Shown in pieces: positions 7,186 through 13,483 of a DNA stretch of 21,243 bases. The notes under the pieces are model-generated. The model was given only the letters and a program-made list of their open reading frames with translations. It was not told the DNA's origin and searched no databases. The stretch is from DATLFP01 sp035540955 (GTDB lineage: Bacteria > Actinomycetota > Acidimicrobiia > Acidimicrobiales > CADCSY01): NCBI GenBank assembly GCA_035540955.1, contig DATLFP010000212.1, forward strand, positions 1 through 21,243, read 5' to 3'. Made by a program: the position numbers and the translations under genes. Position 1 is the stretch's first letter. The number at the start of each line of letters is the position of its first letter.

Positions 7186-8576
7186 GATTCCCCTGTCTGT
7201 TGGTCACTCGGGTTGTCGGGCACGGGCTCCACGACGAGGTCCAGACCGTCGATGTCGACCACTCGGGCGCGGCCAGGCTGCAGCTCACCGTCGAGGGGCC
7301 GGACGTTCCACCACGCGCCCTCCACGAGCGCCTGGCCGCGGCCCCCGCCGACGTGGTGGACGGAGACGGTGCGGCCGATGAACAGGCCGGGTCCGGTCGT
7401 GGTCGAGTCGGTCGCTGTGGTGCGCAGGACCAGCCGCCCGGCGAAGACGACGGCGCCACCGACGACTGCGGCCACGGGCGCGACGACCGCCATGCTCACC
7501 TCCAGCCCAGGCGCGTCGTCGAACAGGAAGATGCCGCTGAGCACGAGCGCGGCGGTCCCCCCGGCGGCTGCGACGCCGATGCCGGGCGCGAACAGCTCTG
7601 CCACGAACAAGGCGGCCGCCAGTCCGAGCAGCAGCAGTCCCACCGCGTTCACGGGGAGGACCGACAGCGAGAAGAGCGCGAGCAGTATGAGCACGGCGCC
7701 CACGGCACCGCCCCCGCCGACGCCCGGGCTCGCCAGCTCGTAGATCAGCGCCAGCGTGCCGATGGACAGGAAGAGGAACGCGATGTTCGGATCGGCGAGT
7801 GTCTGCTGGATCCGACGGAGTAGGCCCATGTCGTGCTCGTCGGGGACGGCGCCGACCGTCCGCAACGTCACGGTGGTGCCCGCCGGCGCCACCTCGACCT
7901 TCCGTCCGTCGATCTCGTCGAGCAGGTCGCCCAGCGACGCGGCGACCAGGTCGATGGCGCCGACGTCCAGGGCCTCGTCGGCCGAAGCCGACCGTCCTTC
8001 TCGTACCGTGTCAACGGCGAAGTCGACATCTCGGTGCCGCAGGCGTGCGACCGATTCGGCGAGGGCCGCTGCGTCGTTGATCACCTTGTTCTCCACGTCA
8101 CCACCCTCGAGGCCGACCGGTGTCGCGGCCCCGATCGCGGTGCCGGGCGCCATCGCCGCGACGTGGCTGGCGAAGGTGATTATCGCTCCAGCCGAGGCGG
8201 CACGTGCGCCCTGCGGGCTGACGTAGACGACGACGGGCAGCTCCGCCGAGAGGAAGCGCTGGACGATCTCACGCATCGAGGTGTCGAGCCCTCCCGGCGT
8301 GTCGAGCTCCACGACCAAGGCGTCGTAGCCTTCGTGCTCGGCTCGACTGACCGCCTCCTTCAGGTGATCCGCGATCACCGGGGTGATCGCGTCGTCCACC
8401 GTCGTTCGCAGCACGCGAGGCGCGTCGTTGCCCTGGGCGGCAGTCTGGACGGCCCCGAGCATGACGGCGCCTGCGACCCACAGCACCCCCACGAGCACTC
8501 GGCCCGAGCACCGAGTCATCCGCAGGCGAGCCTGCGCTCGCACACTTCGGTGGCGACCGGTTAGGTCTGTGGTCAT
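7182..8576 (-). CDS. nfeD: NfeD-family membrane serine protease (ClpP-class)
   Basis: From the ATG at 8576 the protein is about 464 residues. Order: an Arg-rich N-terminus and signal/anchor segment; a ClpP/crotonase-like protease domain with VVELDTPGGLDTSMREIV, the nucleophile region ARAASAGAIITFASH and the likely general-base Lys in ENKVINDAAALAES; four or five transmembrane helices (FLFLSIGTLALIYELASPGV onward); and a C-terminal NfeD OB-fold (GRTVSVHHVGG, ALVEGAWWNVRPLDGELQPG, VVDIDGLDLVVEPV). This is the full-length NfeD1b architecture, a Ser-Lys protease reported to cut stomatin C-termini in archaeal homologues. The frame is open to 8702, but that part is the tail of a nucleotidyltransferase remnant. 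A later ATG at 8519 would give a more compact signal peptide. It is coupled to the SPFH gene downstream. Confidence 0.93.
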   Translation of the reverse strand: MTTDLTGRHRSVRAQARLRMTRCSGRVLVGVLWVAGAVMLGAVQTAAQGNDAPRVLRTTVDDAITPVIADHLKEAVSRAEHEGYDALVVELDTPGGLDTSMREIVQRFLSAELPVVVYVSPQGARAASAGAIITFASHVAAMAPGTAIGAATPVGLEGGDVENKVINDAAALAESVARLRHRDVDFAVDTVREGRSASADEALDVGAIDLVAASLGDLLDEIDGRKVEVAPAGTTVTLRTVGAVPDEHDMGLLRRIQQTLADPNIAFLFLSIGTLALIYELASPGVGGGGAVGAVLILLALFSLSVLPVNAVGLLLLGLAAALFVAELFAPGIGVAAAGGTAALVLSGIFLFDDAPGLEVSMAVVAPVAAVVGGAVVFAGRLVLRTTATDSTTTGPGLFIGRTVSVHHVGGGRGQALVEGAWWNVRPLDGELQPGRARVVDIDGLDLVVEPVPDNPSDQQTGES

Positions 8577-8639
8577 CTCGGCTCTGCCGCCCACGGTATC
8601 CCCTGTCGGTCGTAGGACGGTGACGGCACGACTTCCGGC

Positions 8640-8862
8640 GAAGTAGCACTGGCGGCTCGCCCGGGCGTTCAGCTCACGCATGGCAGAGGCCAGGCGGGCC
8701 ATGTTCTCGGCGCTGCCGGGCCAGGCAGTCGAGGTCCGCGGTGGGGCGGAGAGCGCCGTGGGCGATGGCGACCATGCCCCCGACGAGCACGAAGCCGACG
8801 TGGTGGCGGTGGAGCGTGGCGAGCAGGCGGTCGACGCCGAGCGGAGGTCGCTCAGCCGTCAT
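8640..8862 (-). pseudogene. Frameshifted, truncated nucleotidyltransferase-fold gene
   Basis: The first part reads VDRLLATLHRHHVGFVLVGG, then MVAIAHGALRPTADLDCLAR: the G-G-x-A-x-x-x-H-G...R-x-T-x-D-L-D pattern of small nucleotidyltransferases of the AbiEii/DUF6036 type. A frame break near 8710 moves the homology into the frame that runs into nfeD, where AENMARLASAMRELNARASR follows, as expected for the helix after the DLD strand. Homology then ends around 8640, leaving about a third of a typical protein. The ATG overlaps the end of the small gene upstream by 11 bases, so the two once formed a pair. Such enzymes occur in toxin-antitoxin and mobile-element cargo; the function here is inferred only from fold. 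Confidence 0.6.
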
Positions 8863-9049
8863 CGAACTCGACGCAACGGCCCGCGGCGCGACCTGCCTCC
8901 ACCTCGGCCAGCCATGCGAGCACGGCCTGTTTGCTGTCGAGTCGCCGGCCCTCGCTGGTGATCGACACGTCGTCGTCGGTCGGCGCCGCGGCTGCCCCGG
9001 CGCGGGCGACGAACTCGTCCCCCGACATCGGGAGCACCTGCTCGGCCAT
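8852..9049 (-). CDS. Small acidic protein paired with the nucleotidyltransferase remnant
   Basis: The 65-residue product starts MAEQVLPMSGDEFVARAG and ends AGRCVEFDDG, with a central SITSEGRRLDSKQAVLAWLA helix-forming part. It is small and acidic, without transmembrane segments. I do not recognise a named family. Overlap with the nucleotidyltransferase start suggests co-translation, so an antitoxin-like or accessory role is possible but unproven. No Shine-Dalgarno precedes the ATG. A TACCCT lies eight bases upstream on the minus strand, compatible with leaderless transcription. The gene starts five bases after the stop of the recombinase remnant. Its partner is broken, so it may be an orphan. 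Confidence 0.55.
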   Translation of the reverse strand: MAEQVLPMSGDEFVARAGAAAAPTDDDVSITSEGRRLDSKQAVLAWLAEVEAGRAAGRCVEFDDG

Positions 9050-9053
9050 CAGT

Positions 9054-9262
9054 TCAAGGGTACGGCGGCGAGGGTGCCGGCGGCGCCTTGGCGGAGTCGA
9101 TGAGAGCGTCCAGCCGCTCGGCCAGCGCGGCACCGGCCTCGCCGAAGAGGTGCGCCTACCGGTCCTTCGTGAAGAAGGACGACCGGTGGCCGGCGTAGGT
9201 CGCGATCTCCAGGTCGGAGGCGCGCCAAGCGCTGCGGCGGTCGAGGCGACCCACCGTGGGAC
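9054..9262 (-). pseudogene. Tyrosine recombinase (integrase) C-terminal remnant, catalytic Tyr codon is TAG
   Basis: One minus frame reads ASDLEIATYAGHRSSFFTKD, R, then a TAG at 9158-9156, then AHLFGEAGAALAERLDALID and SAKAPPAP to a TGA at 9054. This is the end of a phage-type integrase: the GHR box, then TKDRYAHLF, where the tyrosine is the DNA-attacking residue. The stop replaces exactly that tyrosine, one base from TAC. A plausible upstream continuation (VASTAAALGA) lies in another frame, implying a further break near 9215. The rest of the catalytic domain (Arg and HxxR) was not found, and no tRNA or direct repeat marking an attachment site is evident. It is evidence of an old mobile element. 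Confidence 0.6.
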
Positions 9263-9498
9263 CAGCGACGGGACGCTGGCCTTGCCCGGCGGTGAGCTCC
9301 GACCAACCGGACGGGCGGTCAACATCGAGCCGTGCAGAGTCTTCGAGGCGGCGACGACGGCCTCGTTGTCCACGACCGGGAGCTACTTCGACGTCGCCGG
9401 CTTCCTGCAACGGCTCGGGATCGGCGGCTGACGACACGCAACCGTGAAGATAGGCAGCCACACGGCGATCACGGACCCCGAAGCGGCTTCGCCGGTCG
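9263..9498. other. Gap without a supported gene
   Basis: This is about 235 bases between the integrase remnant and the stop of the ATPase-PAS gene. Several long antisense frames cross it but show no recognisable motif. A minus-strand stretch around 9320-9375 (DNEAVVAASKTLHGSML) looks protein-like and may be more mobile-element debris. Confidence 0.3.
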
Positions 9499-10788
9499 TC
9501 ATTCGGTTCGCTTCTTCCGGAGTGTGTCCGCGCCCGGCCTCGACTCGAGGACTCCACAGAACGCGGTCCGGCCCCTGTCGCCAGCCACCTCTTCGATCGT
9601 CAGCGAGACGTCGACGAGCGACCCGTCTCGCCGAAGCGCCGGCACGCGCAGCGTGGATCCGAGAATGCGGGCGACGCCTGTCACCCGCAGGCGGCTGAAC
9701 CCGGCGACGTGGGCCTCCCGCAGCTCCGGCGGGATGACGACGGTCAGCCGCTGGCCGACGAGCGCCTCGGGCGACCAACCGAGCAGTTCCCCGGCGGCGG
9801 CGTTCACGAAGATGATGCGGTTGGCGTCGTCGGCGACCACCGCGGCCGCGCTGAGGCGGCCGATCCGGACCAGCTCCGTGGCGGACAACACCGCAGCGGC
9901 TCGCGCCGGCTCGAGCGGCCCCGGGAGCTCCCAGGGCTGGGCGGCGAACCCCCGGGCCTGCTCGGCGATCTGGGTGTAGAGCCAGTGGCGGAAGGCTCCG
10001 ATCTCGGGAAGGGCCGGGTCCGACAGCAGCCGATCGTCGCGGGCGAGGGCGTCGGCCACGTCGATCAGCCGCATGCGCTCCAGACCGGCGGTCTCCGAGC
10101 CGGCCGGGAGGCTGAACTCGAGATCGGCATTCGCCCGTCCCGCTCGGATGGCGGCCTCGGCTGCGGCGAGGATCGGCCCGACGTCGAACTGGGGGAGGTG
10201 CCACCCACGCGCGAACACGTCGTCGAGCTCGCCACCGATAACGACCAACGCCAGCTCGCGCAGCAACGCGTCCCCCTGCTCGATCGTCGCCCGGACCAAC
10301 GCCGGAGAGGCGCCGAGCAGGTGAACCGTCGGAGCCGGCTCGGTCGAGTGCTCCGAGCCCGGCCTCCTCCCCGGCCGGGAAGGCGAGGTCGGGCCGGCCA
10401 CGTCGCCCACCTCGAACCACAACGTCTTGCCGTGGTCGTGGAGGCGGACGCCCCACGACGTGGCGAGCGTGGACACCAGGCCGAGGCCGCGCCCGGTGGT
10501 CGCGTCGGGGTCGTAGTGCCGCACCCCGGGGACCATCGACGACCCGTCGGAGACCTCGATGCGCACCCCGCCGCCGCGGCGTTCGCACCGTAGCCCGATC
10601 TCCGTGCCGGCGTGGAGCACAGAGTTGGTGACGACCTCGCTGACCAGCAGCGTCGCCACGTCCACGACGTCCTCGCCGTGGTCGGCGGCCGCCAGCGCGG
10701 CAGCGACGAGTCGGCGGGCGCGAGCGACGCTCGCCGGTTGCGGCTCCAGCGTCTCCGTGACCAGGAGCCCGCCCGCCTCGGTCGACAT
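9499..10788 (-). CDS. RsbW-like GHKL ATPase with C-terminal PAS domain
   Basis: From the ATG at 10788 the protein is about 429 residues. Residues 15-130 are a GHKL ATPase of the anti-sigma/RsbW kind: N-box LLVSEVVTNSVLHAG with Asn55, G1 region EVSDGSSMVPG and glycine-rich GRGLGLVSTLATSWGV. A mostly helical middle (about 150-290) has no family I can name. A PAS domain follows (about 295-415: AAAVVADDANRIIFVNAAAG, ELLGWSPEALVGQRLTVVIP). There is no DHp helix with a phospho-accepting His and no transmembrane segment. Such proteins act as serine kinases or anti-sigma/anti-anti-sigma switches, here with a sensory PAS. It lies just downstream of the response regulator; an alternative GTG at 10833, 15 bases after the regulator stop, has an upstream AGGGA. 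They are probably co-transcribed. Confidence 0.85.
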   Translation of the reverse strand: MSTEAGGLLVTETLEPQPASVARARRLVAAALAAADHGEDVVDVATLLVSEVVTNSVLHAGTEIGLRCERRGGGVRIEVSDGSSMVPGVRHYDPDATTGRGLGLVSTLATSWGVRLHDHGKTLWFEVGDVAGPTSPSRPGRRPGSEHSTEPAPTVHLLGASPALVRATIEQGDALLRELALVVIGGELDDVFARGWHLPQFDVGPILAAAEAAIRAGRANADLEFSLPAGSETAGLERMRLIDVADALARDDRLLSDPALPEIGAFRHWLYTQIAEQARGFAAQPWELPGPLEPARAAAVLSATELVRIGRLSAAAVVADDANRIIFVNAAAGELLGWSPEALVGQRLTVVIPPELREAHVAGFSRLRVTGVARILGSTLRVPALRRDGSLVDVSLTIEEVAGDRGRTAFCGVLESRPGADTLRKKRTE

Positions 10789-10848
10789 GGCGTCAGTCTG
10801 GCCCCAAGTGCACCTGCAGGTAGGCACCGCCACTGCGCCGGGTCCCTG

Positions 10849-11538
10849 TCAGGGTGTGTCGTCGGCGAACCCGCGCAAGAAGGCGAGCACGGCGGCCACG
10901 CGGCGGTGCGTGTCCTGCGCCTCGGTCAGCCCGAGCTTGCTGAAGATGGCGTTGACGTGCTTCTCGACGGCCGACTGGCTCAGCACGAGGGAGCGGGCGA
11001 TCCCCGCGTTGGATCGACCGTGAGCCATCTCCCGGAGCACGTCCAGCTCACGGGGGGTGAGGGACGCGGCCGCGTGGTGTGTGGTGCGGGCCCGGCGGGC
11101 CAGGAGGCCCTCGACGACCTTGGGGTCGATGACGGAACCGCCGGAGCTCACCTCACGCAGGGCACGCACGAGCTCGTCCGCCTCGCCGACCCGGTCCTTC
11201 AACAGGTAGGCAGCACCGGCCGTGCCGTCTCGGAAGAGCTCGAGGGCATAGAGGGGGTCGGCGTACTGCGACAGCACCACGACTCCCACTTGCGGGTGGT
11301 CGGCGCGTATGCGGCGGGCAGCGTCCAGGCCCTCGGTGGAATGGTTGGGCGGCATGCGGATGTCCGTGAGGACGGCGTCCGGCACGTCGGCCTCCACCGC
11401 CCGCAACAGATCCTCGGCGGTGGCGACCGCGGCGGTCACCTCGACGCCGCCGGTCGCCTCGAGGAGCTCGCCAGTCCCCTCTCGGACCAGATAGTGGTCG
11501 TCGGCGATCACCACCCGGAGCTTGCGGTCCTCACGCAT
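10849..11538 (-). CDS. NarL/FixJ-family response regulator
   Basis: From the ATG at 11538 the protein is 229 residues. The receiver domain (about 7-125) has the acidic pair in IADDHYLVREG, the phospho-accepting Asp59 in LTDIRMPP, a Ser in VVVLSQYAD and the Lys in YLLKDRVGEADEL. A LuxR-type helix-turn-helix follows at about 155-215 (LTPRELDVLREMAHGRSNAG, LSQSAVEKHVNAIFSKLGL). The frame is open further upstream to 11661, but that part overlaps the next gene and has no homology. No HisKA-bearing kinase lies beside it. Its immediate neighbour is the RsbW-like ATPase-PAS protein, so the source of its phosphate is unclear. The EEP gene ends 28 bases upstream, consistent with one transcript. Confidence 0.95.
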   Translation of the reverse strand: MREDRKLRVVIADDHYLVREGTGELLEATGGVEVTAAVATAEDLLRAVEADVPDAVLTDIRMPPNHSTEGLDAARRIRADHPQVGVVVLSQYADPLYALELFRDGTAGAAYLLKDRVGEADELVRALREVSSGGSVIDPKVVEGLLARRARTTHHAAASLTPRELDVLREMAHGRSNAGIARSLVLSQSAVEKHVNAIFSKLGLTEAQDTHRRVAAVLAFLRGFADDTP

Positions 11539-11566
11539 GGTCGGAGCCCGCTGTCTCGAGTCGCCG

Positions 11567-12328
11567 TCAGGGCAGGAACGGGTCGGCGTCCAGCCGCACG
11601 TCGGCCACCACGGGCCAGTGGTCGGATGGGAGCCGGCCCGCTTCCGTGCGCACCGCGGCACCGGCGAGGACGTCCCAGTGGCTGCTCACGAGGATGTGGT
11701 CGAGGCGGGGCCCGTCGGCCCGTCCCGTGAACCCATGGGCCGTGCCGCCGGCGCCGTGGTCGAGCGCCGGCCGGAAGCCGGCGTCCGTGAGCACGGCCAG
11801 GACGCGGCTTGTCGGCCCGGCGTTGAAGTCGCCCACCACGAGCCAGGGCAGGCCGGGGTCGAGCCACGACGTGAGCATGTGGACGCTGGCCAGCCGGTTC
11901 TCGTTGCGGTGCTCGTCGAGGTGGACGTCGGCGACGCCGAAGCGCCGGCCGGAGCGCCGGTCGGCCAGCTCCACCAGCGTCACCACGCGCGGGAAGCTGG
12001 CACCGGGGAGGCGTGTGCCGGCGCGGTCCGGCGCGTCGGAGAACCAGCGGGTCGACCACGCCAGCATCTCCAGGCGCTCGGTGCGGTGGAGCACCAGGCA
12101 CCGCTCCCCGCGCTTCCCACCGGAGCGCCCGTCTCCCACCCCGGCATAGGAGCGGAGCCTTCGCAGGAGGTAGGCCGACGGGCCCCGGTGCACCTCCTGA
12201 AGGCCCACCACGTCGGCGTCGAGGCCCCGTATGGCGCCGACGGTCGCCAGGCGCCGTAGCGGCCACGAGTTCCGCCCGTCGAACGACCGGGCGCTGCGGA
12301 TGTTGAACGACGCCACCCGCAGCGCCAT
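11567..12328 (-). CDS. Endonuclease/exonuclease/phosphatase-family protein
   Basis: The product is about 253 residues and shows the ordered EEP-fold motifs: VASFNIRSAR at the first strand, GLQEVHRGP with the metal-binding Glu, VADVHLDEH, LVVGDFNAGPTS, LDHILVSSHW and SDHWPVVADVRL with the final Asp-His. These hydrolyse phosphodiester or phosphomonoester bonds in nucleic acids, lipids or inositol phosphates with Mg2+; the substrate cannot be told from sequence here. No signal peptide or transmembrane helix is apparent, so it is probably cytoplasmic. A GTG at 12373 gives 15 more residues; the ATG at 12328 begins right at the domain. Neither has a strong ribosome site. It heads the run with the response regulator. 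Confidence 0.88.
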   Translation of the reverse strand: MALRVASFNIRSARSFDGRNSWPLRRLATVGAIRGLDADVVGLQEVHRGPSAYLLRRLRSYAGVGDGRSGGKRGERCLVLHRTERLEMLAWSTRWFSDAPDRAGTRLPGASFPRVVTLVELADRRSGRRFGVADVHLDEHRNENRLASVHMLTSWLDPGLPWLVVGDFNAGPTSRVLAVLTDAGFRPALDHGAGGTAHGFTGRADGPRLDHILVSSHWDVLAGAAVRTEAGRLPSDHWPVVADVRLDADPFLP

Positions 12329-12468
12329 CGGCCCGGGCCCGGTGGCTGGGTCACGGACGGGCACGGCGTCCACCGTTCCCGCCGGTCACTCCGAACATTA
12401 CCGGGCCATGTGCGCGTGCTGAATGTCCAGCGTCGATGCCGTGGTGCCTGACTCCGTGGGTCGAGGGC

Positions 12469-12894
12469 CTACCTCGTGTTCCACATCTGCCTCGCGATCA
12501 GCCATCCACCGGAGGGCTGTCTCTGCAGGAGCCACGTCTTGGTCGCCCGGAACGACGAGGTGGTCCCATCGGCGTGGCTGGTGGCGGTCCCGTCGATCTC
12601 CGCGATGCCGTAGACCCATTCCTCGCCGGGCCGGACAGCGTCGAGCGGCGTCGAGCGGATGCTCAGCCGGGCGGCGTCGTAGTCGGCCTGTTCGCCCTGA
12701 CGGATCTGATCACGGCCGCACTCGGGCTCCGACCCGGGTGGCATGCGAATGGCATCGGAGGTGAACAGCTTCGAGTAGGCCAGCGAGTCGCTGGCGTTCA
12801 CGGCGCTTGCGTAGGCGATGCACATGGACCTGACGACTTCCATGGCATCGGTCATGCCGGCGGTCGCCGTCCCGGCTTCGGCGGTCTCGGTCAT
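12469..12894 (-). CDS. NTF2-like (SnoaL/DUF4440-type) protein
   Basis: The 141-residue product has the cone-shaped NTF2-fold pattern: an N-terminal helix (MEVVRSMCIAYASAVNASDS), LFTSDAIRMPPGSEP, QIRQGEQADYDAARLS, then beta strands with EEWVYGIAEIDGTAT and GTTSSFRATKTWLLQRQPSG, ending WLIARQMWNTR. This matches proteins tracking a ketosteroid-isomerase-like or DUF4440 domain that bind small molecules or act as isomerases; no specific substrate is implied. An AGGAGG eight bases before the ATG fixes the start. It is the first of two neighbouring NTF2-like genes on the minus strand, 143 bases from the other. Confidence 0.88.
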   Translation of the reverse strand: MTETAEAGTATAGMTDAMEVVRSMCIAYASAVNASDSLAYSKLFTSDAIRMPPGSEPECGRDQIRQGEQADYDAARLSIRSTPLDAVRPGEEWVYGIAEIDGTATSHADGTTSSFRATKTWLLQRQPSGGWLIARQMWNTR

Positions 12895-13037
12895 GTCGCA
12901 TCCTCCTCGGTATCCCTCTCTGGTCCCATCCTCGAAGGCGCCAGACGAGAGCTGGCGATGCCAGGACCGGCACCTTCACCGACGCCGGGCGCCGGCGGGC
13001 GCCTCGGGTGACGATCCGGTCGTGTGCCGGAGACCGC
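12895..13037. other. Short intergenic gap between the two NTF2-like genes
   Basis: It contains the AGGAGG ribosome site for the downstream gene at 12903-12908 (minus strand). No promoter or terminator was identified with confidence. Confidence 0.4.
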
Positions 13038-13427
13038 CTACGGGTCGTAGAGCGGAGCTTCGGTGCGGTGACGCTCGACGGTGGAGGTGCTCCAACGCCC
13101 GGTGCAGTAGAGAACATGGTGCACGATGCGGCCGCCGTCGACGTGCAACAGGTGGACGCTGCGGGTGTACGTCTCCCCGTCGTCCACGACCGTCCACTCG
13201 GCTTGTTCGACCACCGCGCCGAACGGTGTGGCGGTCGGCGCCCACTCCACGAGGCGCACCGGTTCGGGGTACCAGACCCGGTACTGAGCGGCGATCGCCT
13301 CCACGCCCCTTCGCTGGAAGCGCCACTGCGGGACGTTCGCATCCAGCAGCGCCTCGGGCGCGTACACGTTCGCCAGCCGGTCCCAGTCCCGGCCCTCCAG
13401 GCATCGCCGAAGCTGCTCGATGGGCAT
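13038..13427 (-). CDS. NTF2-like (SnoaL-type) protein
   Basis: The 129-residue product begins MPIEQLRRCLEGRDWDRLAN, then VYAPEALLDANVPQWRFQRR, GVEAIAAQYRVWY, VEWAPTATPFGAVVEQAEWT and SVHLLHVDGGRIVHHVLYCT, a typical NTF2-fold order of helices followed by a curved sheet. The strand with VHLLHVDGGRIVHH is characteristic of SnoaL-like polyketide cyclase or isomerase relatives. AGGAG about six bases before the ATG at 13427 supports this start, although the frame is open to 13553. It is only distantly similar to the other NTF2-like gene, so they are not recent duplicates. It starts 56 bases downstream of the STAND ATPase stop. Confidence 0.88.
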   Translation of the reverse strand: MPIEQLRRCLEGRDWDRLANVYAPEALLDANVPQWRFQRRGVEAIAAQYRVWYPEPVRLVEWAPTATPFGAVVEQAEWTVVDDGETYTRSVHLLHVDGGRIVHHVLYCTGRWSTSTVERHRTEAPLYDP

Positions 13428-13483
13428 GGCGGGCTCCTGTGGGTCAGCCACGCCACCGTACCGCTGGTGGCGAGCGCCCACGC

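Noticed and set aside
6307..7743. 478-codon plus-strand frame antisense to SPFH and nfeD
   Set aside because: Rich in Asp, His and Arg without any family motif, and overlaps two intact conserved genes.
9156..9158. Amber codon as programmed recoding (for example pyrrolysine) in the integrase
   Set aside because: The upstream integrase domain is also lost and frameshifted, so simple decay or error explains it better.
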